This document shows, one piece after another, positions 7,601-22,125 of a stretch of 64,000 nt of DNA. This DNA comes from Pseudoalteromonas rubra (GTDB taxonomy: Bacteria > Pseudomonadota > Gammaproteobacteria > Enterobacterales > Alteromonadaceae). The stretch is from positions 1-64,000 of the forward strand of contig NZ_JXYA01000019.1 in the NCBI RefSeq assembly GCF_000967655.1, in the 5' to 3' direction. The position numbers and the translations under genes were made by a program. Within the stretch, counting starts at the first letter, position 1; each line of letters opens with the position of its first letter. The notes below the pieces were generated by a model. That model had not been told where the DNA came from. It saw only the letters and a list, made by a program, of their open reading frames with translations, and ran no database searches.

Positions 7601-9694
7601 TTAATGAGGAGCTTCTAGCTTGATCAGCTGGTTGTTTGTTTGTGCGACCGTACTGAGTACCAGGGCCTGTTGTGATGCATTGTATGTAATTGCAGTGACT
7701 TTTTTCTCACCCATGTCAAACAACTCGGTACTCATACCATCGACTACTTCATATACTTTCTTACCATTGCTATAAAACACTCGACCATCGCCCACAGCAA
7801 CCAAATGCAGCTCGGTTGTGTATTGCAGAGCGACTTCTTGAGCAACCTCTCCCGTTGCAATATCAAAGTACAGTAACTTGTCATTCGATGACAACATCAC
7901 GTATTGGTGTTTGTCCAATTGCGCAAACCACACAATATTTGAGATAGGTAGTTTCTTAGAGCGCTCTAGTTGCTGAGAGTAAACATAAACTTCATTTGCT
8001 GATTGTTTATCGCCCAGCATGACGTAGCCAATATCACCATTCAACAAATATTCCGCTGATATCACCACCCCATCCACTTCTATCGCTTTCAACAGGGTAA
8101 ACTGCTCATCGTATAAGTGCATCGTGTTACTCTCTCTAAGCAGCAGTTGCCCGGAAATAGACGAGTGTCTGAGCGCAGTATAGTTCCCCTCAGGCACTTG
8201 AGTCGCCACACTCTGCTCTCCCTGCTTATAGGCTAGGTGGATAACACCCGACTCATACCTCAAAAACAGAGTCTTATCTTCACCACCGACACCTGAGAAA
8301 TTAATGTGCTTGCTGCTCACTAACTCATCAAGCTCCATGCTTTTTACGTCCAGGCCATAGATATCCTGTGCAAATGGGTAGCTGGTCAAGAGCAACTCGT
8401 TGGGGCTCAGAGCCTGAGAAGTCGCGAAAATATTGTCAGTCTGTAGTTGCGTTTCTCTTACTAAGCGCTTCTCTGAGAGGGCGTATTCATAAACTACATT
8501 CTCGATATTATCGAACCATACAAGTGCGTGGGTTTCCGGGATATAACTGATAGACCAAATTGGATTATTGGATTCGTACAGTTTTATTTGACTGCTCCCC
8601 TCCAGGTCCGTCATGTAGAGCTCTCTTGCATCAAACTGATGACGTTCAAAAAAGATCCGCTCGATTTTCGGTTCATACATTAAAAACCGATCGCCATAGG
8701 AGTTTAAACTTGGTGAAGTTAACTGAAACTCTTCTTTCGTACTCAGGTTATAGCTTACCAATGCGGAAAGCTCATCTCTGCCACGATAATTAGGTTTAGA
8801 ATAGACAAAGTAGTCACGGCCAACACCCGCGCCTTGTTTAATCTGCAGCGGACAATCGAATAAATGCTTATTGTAACTCTCAAAGTCAGAGCTTACTTGC
8901 CATATTTCACAACGCTCTCCCTTCGTAGCACGATAGAATAACCGGCTCGAATCAGACGACCAGCCAATTGGATAGAGATCTGCGTCCTGATTAGCCATTT
9001 TTTTCTCATAGTCGGTACTCAGATCCTTAACTATCAGCATTTCCCTGGTTTGACCTTGAGGCACAAATGTAAATGCCAGCAGTTGCTTGCTCGGTGACAA
9101 TATGGTTCTTAAATATCGTCCTGGCGCCCATGACAATAGACTCTCCTGATAGGCCACACTTTGGCGCTCAATCTGTGCTTCTAAAGGCGTTTCTGCCTTA
9201 GTCATATAAGTGATACCGAAAACTGACATAGCGACACATGCAGCCGTGAGCACGCTGTACAGCAAATAGTTAGGTTTAGTTTTAGCAGCAGGTTGAGGTT
9301 TACTCGCCGGCTTAATTGCACCAGGTGTTGCCTTTACCGTCACTTCCTCCTGATACACAATTTCTGTCTTAAGGAAAAAGCTATAACCCTTTCGATAATG
9401 GGTTTTAACAACCAATCCCCTTTGCTTGTCTGATTTAAGCACTTTTCGTAATTCAGACATGGCTCGGTTAATGGCGTTGTTATCTACATAATTTTGGCAC
9501 CACACATCACTCACTAGATCATCACGTGTAATTATCTGGTCATTATTCAAAATTAAGTAACAAAGGATTTTAAATAATAGAGGCTCAAGCTCTCTGGTAA
9601 CGTCACCGTCAGTGATGGTTTGTCGTTTCGGATCTAATATCCAGGCCCCAAATTTGACTTCTTTCACAGCCCTTGAAAAATTCACTTCATTCAT
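7601..9694 (-). CDS. Membrane-bound ToxR/CadC-type regulator with periplasmic beta-propeller-like domain
   Basis: 697-aa one-component regulator. The N-terminal winged-helix DNA-binding domain (about 10-110) shows the OmpR/CadC pattern (LEPLLFKILCYLILNNDQIITRDDLVSDVW ... NAINRAMSELRKVL ... THYRKGYSFF). One membrane helix follows (about 145-167), then a roughly 520-residue periplasmic part of repeated beta-rich blades (TolB/WD-like, for example WSSDSSRLFYRATKG), suggesting ligand sensing outside the membrane. It sits beside the peptide operon on the same strand and is the obvious candidate to control it, possibly by sensing the exported peptide. That link is inference. Confidence 0.85.
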   Translation of the reverse strand: MNEVNFSRAVKEVKFGAWILDPKRQTITDGDVTRELEPLLFKILCYLILNNDQIITRDDLVSDVWCQNYVDNNAINRAMSELRKVLKSDKQRGLVVKTHYRKGYSFFLKTEIVYQEEVTVKATPGAIKPASKPQPAAKTKPNYLLYSVLTAACVAMSVFGITYMTKAETPLEAQIERQSVAYQESLLSWAPGRYLRTILSPSKQLLAFTFVPQGQTREMLIVKDLSTDYEKKMANQDADLYPIGWSSDSSRLFYRATKGERCEIWQVSSDFESYNKHLFDCPLQIKQGAGVGRDYFVYSKPNYRGRDELSALVSYNLSTKEEFQLTSPSLNSYGDRFLMYEPKIERIFFERHQFDARELYMTDLEGSSQIKLYESNNPIWSISYIPETHALVWFDNIENVVYEYALSEKRLVRETQLQTDNIFATSQALSPNELLLTSYPFAQDIYGLDVKSMELDELVSSKHINFSGVGGEDKTLFLRYESGVIHLAYKQGEQSVATQVPEGNYTALRHSSISGQLLLRESNTMHLYDEQFTLLKAIEVDGVVISAEYLLNGDIGYVMLGDKQSANEVYVYSQQLERSKKLPISNIVWFAQLDKHQYVMLSSNDKLLYFDIATGEVAQEVALQYTTELHLVAVGDGRVFYSNGKKVYEVVDGMSTELFDMGEKKVTAITYNASQQALVLSTVAQTNNQLIKLEAPH

Positions 9695-10338
9695 ATATTA
9701 ACTGCTTTATATCAGTCTCTTGTGTTTTTCGCTTGCGCGAAGTCAGTTACTAAAGCGTGTAAAAATCGCGTCAAAGCTGCTCACCATACTGAATCATTTT
9801 CTAGGTAGGCGTTTCGTTTAGTGGCAAAACTCTGGTAATTCACTTTGCGTCAAAACGGCATACCAGAACCCAGCAACAGCCATTCGCAATATTAAAGCAA
9901 AATATTAAAGAGTTAAACACTCTGTTTCATTGAAAGACACTGAACAATCGTACCTTAAACAAAAACAGTAAAAAACCTGCATCTAACGCTCGCCTCCGCC
10001 TCGATTACTTTACCGCTCGAAGCCCTCAAGCCAGTTTATTTAATCCCAATTTGCTGAATTAAGCGCTCTATTTTGAAACGAGAAAACAGGCTCGATAACA
10101 CCGCAGGCACGTCCTGCTACCACAGAGATACTGACCCCCAGGCAGGCGAGGCAATAATTTGCGAACTCATACCTTGATTAAAGATTCGATTTAACACGAC
10201 TAGCACCCTACTTGTTCCTTCAAATTGAACAGGTATTAAGAGAAGTTGCAATAATAGCAGCATCTCACCTTCTGATGGTCAAAGAAACTTATAGAAACCT
10301 TGCTCTTTGTATGCCCATTTTCTGTAAATTGCAGACAT
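9695..10338. other. Intergenic region without recognised genes
   Basis: About 640 bp between the regulator start and the atp operon terminator. It must hold the regulator's promoter on the minus strand, but I see no clear consensus elements, small leader peptide or RNA structure. Confidence 0.5.
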
Positions 10339-10368
10339 AAAAAAACCCACGCAGTGCGTGGGTTTTTT
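10339..10368 (-). terminator. atp operon terminator
   Basis: CCCACGC-AGT-GCGTGGG stem flanked by an A-run and a T-run, so it can work in both directions. It lies 20 bp beyond the atpC stop on the minus strand, closing the ATP synthase operon. Confidence 0.9.
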
Positions 10369-10387
10369 AAACCAGATAGGTGGCTGC

Positions 10388-10804
10388 TTATTTGCGCAGC
10401 TGGCGTAGAAGACGTAGCTGAGCAAGGGCTTCTTCAAGCTGCATCGCTGCTTGCTGGTAATCCAGCTCGCCTGCGGTGCCTGAAGCCAGTTGCGCCTGCG
10501 CTTCACGTTTAGCTTCTTCAGCAGCTTGCTCGTCAAGCTCTTCCGCACGGATCGCAACGTCAGCAAGGACAGTTACGGTCTGTGGTTGAACTTCCAGCGT
10601 ACCGCCTGCAACATAGATAAACTCTTCTGTTTTGTCTTCTGTTACTAAACGTACCATACCAGGTTTTAGGCCAGTCAGTAGTGGCGCGTGACCCGGGTGA
10701 ATACCCAGCTCACCTTCACTACCTGTCACTTGGATCGCAGTCACGTCACCAGAGTACAAACTCTTTTCAGCGCTTACTACGTCAAGGCGTACTGTCATTG
10801 CCAT
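10388..10804 (-). CDS. atpC: ATP synthase F1 subunit epsilon
   Basis: 138-aa central-stalk subunit that couples rotation to catalysis and can inhibit ATP hydrolysis. The N-terminal beta-sandwich motif [27 protein letters not shown] (about 28-54) and the helical C-terminal hairpin ([16 protein letters not shown]) are typical, and the length matches the family (about 139). Last gene of the atp operon, 13 bp after atpD and directly before the terminator. Confidence 0.97.
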   Translation of the reverse strand: MAMTVRLDVVSAEKSLYSGDVTAIQVTGSEGELGIHPGHAPLLTGLKPGMVRLVTEDKTEEFIYVAGGTLEVQPQTVTVLADVAIRAEELDEQAAEEAKREAQAQLASGTAGELDYQQAAMQLEEALAQLRLLRQLRK

Positions 10805-10817
10805 AACAACCCCCTAA

Positions 10818-13096
<2,279 letters not shown>

Positions 13097-13148
13097 GACT
13101 CTTTCTCCGAATCTGGGTGAGTAGCTAACTACTCACCTTCATAACACA

Positions 13149-14690
13149 TTACCAAGTTTGCGTAGACTTGAACTTCTCAAGAAGTTCTTTCAGCTGCGCT
13201 TCGATCTCGGCGTTGTAGTTACCAGTTTCATTGATTTGAGTCATTAGCGCTGCGTATTCGCTTTTCGCGAATGCGATAAGGCTTGCTTCAAAATCAAGTA
13301 CTTTGTTGATTTCGATGTCTTTCAGGTAGCCTTTCTCAACAGCGAATAGAGACAGAGACATGTCAGCAACAGACATTGGTGCGTACTGTTTCTGCTTCAT
13401 TAGCTCTGTTACGCGCTCACCGTGCTCAAGCTGGGCACGTGTTGCATCGTCAAGGTCAGAAGCGAACTGAGAGAACGCCGCTAGTTCACGGTACTGAGCT
13501 AGCGCTAGACGGATACCACCACCTAGTTTCTTAACGATTTTAGTTTGCGCTGCACCACCTACACGAGATACCGAGATACCAGCGTTAACCGCTGGACGGA
13601 TACCTGCGTTGAACAAGTCAGTTTCCAAGAAGATCTGACCGTCGGTGATTGAGATAACGTTGGTAGGTACGAATGCAGAAACGTCACCACCTTGAGTTTC
13701 AATGATTGGCAATGCCGTCAATGAACCTGTTTGACCTTTCACTTCACCGTTAGTGTATTTTTCAACGTAATCAGCGTTAACGCGTGATGCACGCTCTAGC
13801 AGACGTGAGTGAAGGTAGAATACGTCACCTGGGTAAGCTTCACGGCCCGGCGGACGCTTAAGTAGTAGTGAGATCTGACGGTAAGCAACAGCTTGCTTAG
13901 ACAGGTCATCATATACGATTAGCGCGTCTTCACCACGGTCACGGAAGTATTCACCCATAGTACAACCAGAGAACGGAGCCAGGAATTGTAGTGCAGCAGA
14001 CTCAGATGCTGATGCAACAACAACAATGGTGTTCTCAAGAGCGCCGTGCTCTTCTAGTTTACGTACTACGTTAGCAATGGTAGAGGCTTTTTGACCAACC
14101 GCAACGTACACACACTTAACGCCTGTGTCTTTTTGGTTGATGATAGCATCGATAGCCAGTGCTGTTTTACCAGTCTGACGGTCACCGATCACTAGCTCAC
14201 GCTGACCACGACCAACTGGGATCATAGAGTCGATAGACTTATAACCAGTTTGTACTGGCTCGTCTACTGATTGACGCTCGATTACGCCCGGTGCGATTTT
14301 TTCAACTGGCTCAAAACCATCGTTGTCTACCGCGCCTTTACCGTCAATCGGCTCACCTAGAGTGTTTACAACACGACCTAGCAGACCACGGCCTACTGGT
14401 ACTTCAAGGATACGACCTGTTGATTTAACTTTTACGCCTTCTTTAAGGTCAGCGTATGGACCCATTACTACCGCACCTACTGAGTCGCGCTCAAGGTTCA
14501 ATGCGATAGCATAACGGTTGCCAGGAAGCTCGATCATCTCACCCTGCATACAGTCAGCAAGACCGTGGATGCGGATGATACCGTCGGTAACAGATACGAT
14601 AGTACCTTCGTTACGCGCTTCACTTACAACTTCAAACTGCTCAATGCGTTGCTTGATCAGTGCAGAAATTTCTGTGGAATTAAGTTGCAT
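13149..14690 (-). CDS. atpA: ATP synthase F1 subunit alpha
   Basis: 513-aa regulatory nucleotide-binding subunit, identical in length to E. coli. P-loop GDRQTGKTA (about 169-177), the [17 protein letters not shown] segment with the conserved Arg finger, and the N-terminal [16 protein letters not shown] that docks to delta are all visible. Preceded 14 bp upstream by atpH. Confidence 0.98.
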   Translation of the reverse strand: MQLNSTEISALIKQRIEQFEVVSEARNEGTIVSVTDGIIRIHGLADCMQGEMIELPGNRYAIALNLERDSVGAVVMGPYADLKEGVKVKSTGRILEVPVGRGLLGRVVNTLGEPIDGKGAVDNDGFEPVEKIAPGVIERQSVDEPVQTGYKSIDSMIPVGRGQRELVIGDRQTGKTALAIDAIINQKDTGVKCVYVAVGQKASTIANVVRKLEEHGALENTIVVVASASESAALQFLAPFSGCTMGEYFRDRGEDALIVYDDLSKQAVAYRQISLLLKRPPGREAYPGDVFYLHSRLLERASRVNADYVEKYTNGEVKGQTGSLTALPIIETQGGDVSAFVPTNVISITDGQIFLETDLFNAGIRPAVNAGISVSRVGGAAQTKIVKKLGGGIRLALAQYRELAAFSQFASDLDDATRAQLEHGERVTELMKQKQYAPMSVADMSLSLFAVEKGYLKDIEINKVLDFEASLIAFAKSEYAALMTQINETGNYNAEIEAQLKELLEKFKSTQTW

Positions 14691-14704
14691 GCTCTTTTTC
14701 CCAA

Positions 14705-15238
14705 TTACGATTGTAGCGTCGTCACAAGACGATCTAACTTGCCGCGAATAGACCCGTCGATAACGGTATCGCCGGCTTTAATGACCAGACCACTTACGAT
14801 GGTTTCGTCGATGCTACAATTCAGCTTAACTTTGCGTGCGAAACGTTTCTCAAGTGCCGCGACCAATTTTGCTTGCGCATCTTCGGCAAGCGCTGCTGCT
14901 GAAACGACGTTAACGTCGATTTCTTTGTCATAGTCTGCTTTTAATTCAGCAAACAAGTCTGCAACAGCTGGCATGGCGGCTAAACGCTCATTTTCGGCCA
15001 TCAGCTTGATAAGGTTTTGGCCTTGTTCGTTGAGTTGCTCAGCGCATAGCTTGATGAATACATCAGACTGCTCTGCTTCAGTGGCAATGCCACCTAACAG
15101 CGCCTGAACCTGTTCATCGCGGGCCACCTGGCCTGCGAAGAACAGCATTTCATTCCAAGCTTCAACTGTGCCTTTCTCAACGGCAAGTTCAAAAGCCGCT
15201 TTAGCGTATGGGCGAGCGATAGTAGTCAATTCAGACAT
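14705..15238 (-). CDS. atpH: ATP synthase F1 subunit delta (OSCP)
   Basis: 177-aa peripheral-stalk protein joining b subunits to the alpha subunits. I place the start at [23 protein letters not shown], two codons inside the longest frame, because the ribosome site GAGGG is then 7 nt away and the length equals E. coli. The C-terminal [33 protein letters not shown] stretch is the family hallmark. Confidence 0.96.
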   Translation of the reverse strand: MSELTTIARPYAKAAFELAVEKGTVEAWNEMLFFAGQVARDEQVQALLGGIATEAEQSDVFIKLCAEQLNEQGQNLIKLMAENERLAAMPAVADLFAELKADYDKEIDVNVVSAAALAEDAQAKLVAALEKRFARKVKLNCSIDETIVSGLVIKAGDTVIDGSIRGKLDRLVTTLQS

Positions 15239-15253
15239 GCTCATACCCTCTAC

Positions 15254-15724
15254 TTAAAGCTCAGCGACAAGTTTTTCAACGATGTCACTGTGTGCGGCTT
15301 GGTCGATTTCACGCTCTAAAATCTTCTCTGCACCAACCACAGCCAGAGTCGCTACTTGTTGACGTAGCTCTTCTTTCACGCGGTTGCGCTCAGATTCGAT
15401 CTCAGAGTGTCCCTGAGCAATGATTTTCTCACGCTCTTGCTGACCACGAGTTGTCTCTTCGTCAACAATCAGCGTTGCACGCTTTTTAGCTTGTTCGATG
15501 ATCTCGCTAGCCTGAGTTTTCGCTTCTTTCAGTTCTTCAGCCGCTTTTTCGCGCGCTAGCTCAAGATCTTTTTCAGCTTTGTCAGAGGCAGCTAATCCAT
15601 CTTCGATTTTCTTCTGGCGAGCTTCAATCGCACCATTTAGTGGTGGCCATACGAACTTCATACAGAACCATACGAAGACCACAAATGCGATTAATTCACC
15701 TATTAGAGTGGCGTTTAAGTTCAC
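15254..15724 (-). CDS. atpF: ATP synthase Fo subunit b
   Basis: 156-aa peripheral stalk with one N-terminal membrane helix ([29 protein letters not shown]) followed by a long charged coiled coil. Length equals E. coli (156). The right-handed coiled-coil region shows the usual Ala/Glu/Lys-rich pattern. Between atpE and atpH. Confidence 0.97.
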   Translation of the reverse strand: MNLNATLIGELIAFVVFVWFCMKFVWPPLNGAIEARQKKIEDGLAASDKAEKDLELAREKAAEELKEAKTQASEIIEQAKKRATLIVDEETTRGQQEREKIIAQGHSEIESERNRVKEELRQQVATLAVVGAEKILEREIDQAAHSDIVEKLVAEL

Positions 15725-15773
15725 GACCGCTCCTCCTTACTTGACAGTTGTTCGTTTCAGGTATTTTGCAATA

Positions 15774-16034
<261 letters not shown>

Positions 16035-16073
16035 TTAAAGTTAAAGTTTAAAAAATTCTTTTTTTTCAGCTAA

Positions 16074-16940
<867 letters not shown>

Positions 16941-16947
16941 CTAAAAG

Positions 16948-17328
16948 TTAATGATTAAAAAAAATCAGAACCAACCATTGTGTCAGCATCACCAGCATAT
17001 AAGTGCCGAAAAACGGCAACATAACCACTGAAAAATGCTTAAAAATCAGCGCAAAAAGCACAACAGTTAGCAAAAATTTTAATCCGTTTCCTCGTTTCAA
17101 AGAGGAATACACTTGATTTGCCTTACTCGCTCCCATAAATCGGAATGCATAAGCGGCAAATACAAAATTAGGGAGTACCAGCACCGCACCGCCAGCCAAC
17201 GCCGACAGGCCTGCTTCCACTCCCCAACCAATAAAAACTATTACTGCAGCAATGATAGCTACGAGACCCTGATACAAAACACCTTTTAATGCGGCACGCC
17301 GATATGGGCTTGCTAACGAATGAGTCAC
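16948..17328 (-). CDS. atpI: ATP synthase accessory protein I
   Basis: 126-aa membrane protein with four hydrophobic segments, first gene of the atp operon. AtpI assists c-ring assembly and is dispensable in E. coli. The family pattern (ALKGVLYQGLVAIIAAVIVFIGWG; GGAVLVLPNFVFAAYAFRFMGA) is recognisable. Lies 16 bp upstream of atpB. Confidence 0.93.
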   Translation of the reverse strand: MTHSLASPYRRAALKGVLYQGLVAIIAAVIVFIGWGVEAGLSALAGGAVLVLPNFVFAAYAFRFMGASKANQVYSSLKRGNGLKFLLTVVLFALIFKHFSVVMLPFFGTYMLVMLTQWLVLIFFNH

Positions 17329-17381
17329 TTATATTTAACCTTAATGACGCTAAATTTTATCAGGGCTAGAAAACTGGCGAA

Positions 17382-17409
17382 ATTATACTTATTTCTGCTC
17401 AATTTGCAA
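17382..17409 (-). promoter_or_regulatory. Probable atp operon promoter
   Basis: On the minus strand a -35-like TTGCAA (17404-17409) is separated by 16 bp from a perfect -10 TATAAT (17382-17387), about 55 bp upstream of the atpI start. Confidence 0.65.
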
Positions 17410-17466
17410 CTTGACGAGACGAAATGTAACGCTTTTCGAGCGCCCATTTCGCCTCAGAAGGTAACT

Positions 17467-18420
17467 TTAGGAGGGTTGTTGAAAATCGGGCTGGATACGC
17501 CCCAAAATTCCGTCTAATTCGTCTAAATTTGCATAAGAAATCACCAGCTTACCTTTGCCTTTTTGGTTATAATTTATCTCCACTTTGGCTCCCAGGTTCT
17601 CTGCCAGTTGTTGCTCAAGCAGTTTAACGTCCGGATCTTTCTCTTTTGCTGGTTTTTGCTCCACCGGCTCCAGCATCGCACGCACTAATTTCTCAGTCTC
17701 GCGCACAGTCAGCCCTTTGGCTACAGCCGTTCTGGCGGCTTCAGATTGCTGCTCGCCGGTCAATGCCAGCAGACAGCGTGCGTGGCCCATCTCAATATCA
17801 CCATGTTCCAACAAGATTTTTACATCATCATTGAGGTTATTGAGACGAAGTAAATTGGTCACTGTGGTACGCGACTTACCAACCGCATCCGCCACTTGCT
17901 GATGGGTCAGTTCAAACTCATTCAGTAATCTGTCTAGCGCCACGGCTTCTTCCATGGCATTGAGATCCTCACGCTGAATGTTCTCAATCAGGGCAATGGC
18001 CACCGCGGCTTCATCGGCGACATCCTTAATAATACAAGGCACCACGTCCAGCTCAGCCAATTGAGCCGCGCGCCAGCGTCGTTCACCGGCAATGATTTCG
18101 AATTGGTTTTCAGCGATGGGGCGCACCACGATTGGCTGTAATACCCCCTGGGCCCGAATAGAGCTGGCCAGCTCTTCCAGTGCCTGCTCAGACATATCTT
18201 TGCGCGGTTGATATTTACCACGTTGCAAATACTCGATGGGCAATCGCTGTAATTCCTGATCGGTCACCTCATGACTTTGCGTCGTCTGCTCAGGTTCAAC
18301 GGCACGCTCGGTGCCCTGGGTTTGTGTGACTTCAGGCTGAGCTGATTGTGGAGCAGCAGGTTTTGCTGAACTCAACAAGGCATCCAGACCTCGACCCAAA
18401 CCGCGTTTTTTCACCGACAT
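17467..18420 (-). CDS. parB: Chromosome partitioning protein ParB
   Basis: 317-aa CTP-dependent DNA clamp that binds parS and organises the origin region. Order: N-terminal KKRGLGRGLDALL ParA-stimulating segment; linker; CTPase/ParB-N domain with PRKDMSEQALEELASSIRAQGVLQPIVVRP and GERRWRAAQ; helix-turn-helix (THQQVADAVGKSRTTVTNLLRLNNL) and C-terminal dimer domain. Its likely targets are the two perfect parS sites inside recF. Follows parA by 15 bp. Confidence 0.96.
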   Translation of the reverse strand: MSVKKRGLGRGLDALLSSAKPAAPQSAQPEVTQTQGTERAVEPEQTTQSHEVTDQELQRLPIEYLQRGKYQPRKDMSEQALEELASSIRAQGVLQPIVVRPIAENQFEIIAGERRWRAAQLAELDVVPCIIKDVADEAAVAIALIENIQREDLNAMEEAVALDRLLNEFELTHQQVADAVGKSRTTVTNLLRLNNLNDDVKILLEHGDIEMGHARCLLALTGEQQSEAARTAVAKGLTVRETEKLVRAMLEPVEQKPAKEKDPDVKLLEQQLAENLGAKVEINYNQKGKGKLVISYANLDELDGILGRIQPDFQQPS

Positions 18421-18435
18421 TGTTTTTTCTTCCTC

Positions 18436-19221
18436 TTAGGCAACAGCTGCTGCTTGTTTTTCCTGACGGCGGAGCATTTCTCCGGCCAGTGCCAGATACG
18501 CTTTGGCACCACTGGAGGCTCTGTCATAGTACATCGCCGGTGCACCAAAACTCGGCGCTTCAGCCAGACGCACATTACGTGGGATCACAGTGCGGTAGAC
18601 TTTTTCACCAAAATGCTGTTTTAGCTGTTCAGATACATCATTGGCCAGGCGGTTACGCGGATCGTACATAGTGCGCAGGATCCCTTCGATCTGTAACTGC
18701 GGATTCACCAGTTTAGACAGCTGGGTAATGGTATCCATCAGGGCTGTGAGTCCTTCCAGTGCATAATATTCACACTGCATTGGCACCATCACAGAATCAG
18801 CCGCGGCCATCGCATTGACCGTCAACATATTCAATGAAGGCGGACAATCGATAAAAATAAAATCATACTGATCCAGCACCGACTCCAGCGCATTGCGCAA
18901 CCGCACTTCGCGGGCAAACAATTCCATTAGCTTAACTTCGGCCGCCGTGACATCACCGTTGGCAGCAATCAAATGGTATTCGCCGGAGGTTTCTTTGCTG
19001 ATCACGTCCTGGATCGGGGTTTCTTCGATCAATAGATCGTAAATGGTCGCTACTTCGCCATATTTGTCAACACCGCTGCCCATGGTCGCATTGCCTTGTG
19101 GATCCAGGTCAATCAGCAGGACCTTACGTTTGGTCGCAGCCATGGAAGCTGCCAGGTTGACCGCAGTGGTGGTTTTTCCCACACCGCCTTTTTGGTTTGC
19201 AATCGCAATGACTCTAGCCAC
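18436..19221 (-). CDS. parA: Chromosome partitioning ATPase ParA
   Basis: 261-aa deviant Walker ATPase (KGGVGKTTTAVNLAAS, about 10-25; DLDPQGNATMG; FIDCPPSLNMLT). It moves ParB-parS complexes over the nucleoid. It starts with GTG, supported by GAGGA 5-9 nt upstream. Without an N-terminal helix-turn-helix it is a chromosomal-type Soj/ParA. Lies 14 bp after rsmG and just before parB. Confidence 0.96.
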   Translation of the reverse strand: MARVIAIANQKGGVGKTTTAVNLAASMAATKRKVLLIDLDPQGNATMGSGVDKYGEVATIYDLLIEETPIQDVISKETSGEYHLIAANGDVTAAEVKLMELFAREVRLRNALESVLDQYDFIFIDCPPSLNMLTVNAMAAADSVMVPMQCEYYALEGLTALMDTITQLSKLVNPQLQIEGILRTMYDPRNRLANDVSEQLKQHFGEKVYRTVIPRNVRLAEAPSFGAPAMYYDRASSGAKAYLALAGEMLRRQEKQAAAVA

Positions 19222-19235
19222 TATGTCCTCGAATA

Positions 19236-19856
19236 CTAGTCTTTTTTCAAAATGATTAAATGACGTTCACCGTCCAGCTCGGGTACCTGTAAGCTGATAT
19301 CACTTTCCAGGGTTACACCAGCGGGCAGGCTATCCAGTTCCTGCTGCGGAAACTGACCTTTTAATGCCAGAAAGCGGCTTTCGCCATCGACCAGATGTCC
19401 ACACCACTGAACCATGTCCTGCAACGAGGCAAAAGCGCGGCTCAGTACACCGTCTAATTTAACACTTGGCTGATATTCTTCAACACGAGACTGAACCGGT
19501 GTGACGTTTTCCAGTCCAAGCGCATGTTTTACCTGGGTTAAAAAACGTACACGCTTGCCAAGGCTGTCGAGCAGGACAAAATTGGTGTCGGGCAGGGCGA
19601 TGGCCAATACGATCCCGGGGAGTCCCGGTCCGGTGCCTACATCAATGTAGTTTTTGCCACTCAAATGAGGCGCAACCACCAGTGAATCCATGATGTGTTT
19701 AACCATCATTTCTTTTGGATCGCGCACTGAGGTCAGGTTGTAGGCTTTGTTCCATTTGTCGAGCAGCCCGACATAATCGACGAGCTGCTGCTTTTGTTGT
19801 TCAGTTAGCGTGATGTCCGTGCGCGCTAACAGGGCTGTAAGTTGTTCTAATAACAC
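19236..19856 (-). CDS. rsmG: 16S rRNA m7G527 methyltransferase
   Basis: 206-aa SAM-dependent methyltransferase (formerly GidB). The motif [16 protein letters not shown] (about 71-86) binds SAM, and the N-terminal helix with [21 protein letters not shown] is typical. Starts with GTG behind GGAAG. Located directly downstream of mnmG, as in most bacteria. Confidence 0.96.
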   Translation of the reverse strand: MLLEQLTALLARTDITLTEQQKQQLVDYVGLLDKWNKAYNLTSVRDPKEMMVKHIMDSLVVAPHLSGKNYIDVGTGPGLPGIVLAIALPDTNFVLLDSLGKRVRFLTQVKHALGLENVTPVQSRVEEYQPSVKLDGVLSRAFASLQDMVQWCGHLVDGESRFLALKGQFPQQELDSLPAGVTLESDISLQVPELDGERHLIILKKD

Positions 19857-19872
19857 AGTCTTCCATTTGTTG

Positions 19873-21762
19873 TTACGCAGACTTGCGCAACAACCCTTGC
19901 TTCTTCAGATACACTAATAATAGCGAAATCGCAGCAGGGGTGATACCAGAAATACGAGACGCCTGACCGATTGTTTGCGGTCTGGCTTCTGTCAGCTTTG
20001 CCACCACCTCGTTGGACAGGCCACTAACCTGAGCATAATCAAACTCTGCAGGTAACAAGGTTTCTTCATGGCGAAGCTGTTTGTTGATCTCATCCTGCTG
20101 ACGCGCAATATAGCCCGCATACTTAGTCTGGATCTCAACTTGCTCCAGCGCCTGAGTATTGTCCTGGTCACTTGCCAGCCCTTCGATCTGCATCAGATCT
20201 TTGTAACTGACTTCCGGGCGACGGATCAGATCTTCTAAACTGGCTTCACGGGTTAATGGCGATTTCAGTAATGCGTTCACCTGCGAAAGCGCCGGGTGAT
20301 CTTTGTGGATCCAGGTATTACGCAGTCGTTGCGTTTCCTGTTCCATCACTTCCAGTTTATTGTTGTATGCCGCCCAGCGTTCATCATCAACCAGACCCAG
20401 CTCACGCCCTTTTTCGGTCAGGCGCAGATCCGCATTATCTTCACGCAACAGCAGGCGATATTCAGCTCGGCTGGTAAACATACGATAGGGTTCTTTGGTC
20501 CCAAGAGTTGCCAGGTCGTCGATCAAGACTCCGGTATAGGCCTGATCGCGGCGCGGTGTCCAGGCTTCCTGACCTTTTACTTGCAAGGCCGCATTCATAC
20601 CAGCTATCAGACCTTGTGCACCAGCTTCTTCATATCCGGTGGTGCCATTGATCTGGCCAGCAAAGAACAGACCATTAATGAATTTGGTTTCCAGAGATTG
20701 CTTCAGGTCGCGCGGATCGAAGAAATCATACTCAATCGCATAACCAGGACGACAAATGTGCGCATTTTCAAAGCCCTGGATTGAACGCACAATCTCTAAC
20801 TGAATATCAAACGGCAGGCTGGTGGAAATACCGTTCGGATACAACTCGTAAGAAGTCAGTCCTTCCGGCTCGACAAAGATCTGGTGTTTCTCTTTATCAG
20901 CAAAACGGACGATTTTATCTTCAATCGATGGGCAATAGCGCGGCCCGATCCCTTCAATGACACCGGCATACATAGGCGAGCGGTGCAGGTTATCGCGGAT
21001 CACATCATGGGTTTTTTCATTGGTATAGGTGATATAGCAGGGGATCTGTTGTGGATGATCCGACGCTTTACCCATAAATGAGAATACCGGCGTTGGCGTA
21101 TCACCAGGCTGTGCCTGCATCACTGAAAAGTCTACGGTACGCGCATCAATACGGGGTGGTGTACCGGTTTTCAGTCGATCAACGCGGAATGGCAATTCAC
21201 GTAAACGCTGTGCCAGAGCAATTGAGGGGGGATCGCCTGCACGACCGCCTTTGAAATTTTCCAGACCGATATGGATCTGACCGCCGAGGAAAGTACCTAC
21301 TGTCAGTACCACTGTTTGTGCACTAAAGCGCAGTCCCATCTGGGTGACAACGCCCTTAACCTGATCCTGTTCAACGATCAGATCATCACACGATTGCTGG
21401 AAGATCTTCAGATTATCCTGATTTTGCAAGATCTCCTGGATCGCCGCTTTATACAGAGCGCGATCCGCCTGAGCACGTGTTGCTCGTACAGCCGGGCCTT
21501 TAGAAGAGTTCAAAGTACGGAACTGGATCCCGCCTTTGTCGATCGCTTTGGCCATTGCGCCACCTAAAGCATCGATCTCTTTTACCAGATGACCTTTTCC
21601 GATCCCGCCGATCGCTGGGTTACAGGACATCTGTCCCAGGGTGTCCATATTGTGTGTTAACAATAAGGTATTCATGCCCATACGTGCTGCAGCCAACGCT
21701 GCCTCAGTACCAGCATGACCACCACCAACAACGATAACGTCAAAATGTTCGTGATAAATCAT
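19873..21762 (-). CDS. mnmG: tRNA uridine-5-carboxymethylaminomethyl modification enzyme, FAD subunit
   Basis: 629 aa, the same size as E. coli MnmG (GidA). FAD-binding motif [20 protein letters not shown] (about 10-29), the CNPAIGG segment with a catalytic Cys, a second Cys/Gly-rich part ([16 protein letters not shown]), and the C-terminal MnmE-binding domain. It works with MnmE (encoded 1.6 kb further on) to modify U34 of some tRNAs. Its upstream flank is oriC. Confidence 0.98.
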   Translation of the reverse strand: MIYHEHFDVIVVGGGHAGTEAALAAARMGMNTLLLTHNMDTLGQMSCNPAIGGIGKGHLVKEIDALGGAMAKAIDKGGIQFRTLNSSKGPAVRATRAQADRALYKAAIQEILQNQDNLKIFQQSCDDLIVEQDQVKGVVTQMGLRFSAQTVVLTVGTFLGGQIHIGLENFKGGRAGDPPSIALAQRLRELPFRVDRLKTGTPPRIDARTVDFSVMQAQPGDTPTPVFSFMGKASDHPQQIPCYITYTNEKTHDVIRDNLHRSPMYAGVIEGIGPRYCPSIEDKIVRFADKEKHQIFVEPEGLTSYELYPNGISTSLPFDIQLEIVRSIQGFENAHICRPGYAIEYDFFDPRDLKQSLETKFINGLFFAGQINGTTGYEEAGAQGLIAGMNAALQVKGQEAWTPRRDQAYTGVLIDDLATLGTKEPYRMFTSRAEYRLLLREDNADLRLTEKGRELGLVDDERWAAYNNKLEVMEQETQRLRNTWIHKDHPALSQVNALLKSPLTREASLEDLIRRPEVSYKDLMQIEGLASDQDNTQALEQVEIQTKYAGYIARQQDEINKQLRHEETLLPAEFDYAQVSGLSNEVVAKLTEARPQTIGQASRISGITPAAISLLLVYLKKQGLLRKSA

Positions 21763-21886
21763 TTACGGGATCCTACTTAAAAACAACCAGCAAATTTCGA
21801 AAGGGTGCGTATTCTACCCAGAAAAACGCAGAAGTGAAACGTTTAAATTTTAATCAGAGCAAAAGGATCACTTAATAATATATAAG

Positions 21887-21923
21887 GATCTTTTTAAAGA
21901 TCTTTTATTAGATCTTACTATTA
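21887..21923. repeat. oriC duplex-unwinding element: three GATC-led AT-rich repeats
   Basis: GATCTTTTTAAA, GATCTTTTATTA and GATCTTACTATTA follow each other without gaps, resembling the three 13-mers (GATCTNTTNTTTT type) of E. coli oriC. They are on the mnmG side of the DnaA boxes, as expected. Confidence 0.85.
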
Positions 21924-22116
21924 GATCAGCCTGGATCTGTGAATAACAGTGTATTCCTTATTTGATCCAAAGAGTTAGATCAGATCATATGATGTGAATT
22001 AGATCGGATCATCACGATGAAAAGCTTTGATCAAAGTGGCTATTTATTCACAAGGCAAGATCCGATGAAAACTATCCAATGGATAAGTATGCTTAGATCC
22101 GCAGTTAGATCAAAGG

Positions 22117-22125
22117 TTATCCACA
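22117..22125 (+). promoter_or_regulatory. DnaA box, perfect consensus
   Basis: TTATCCACA, the high-affinity R1/R4-type box, inside oriC. Confidence 0.9.
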
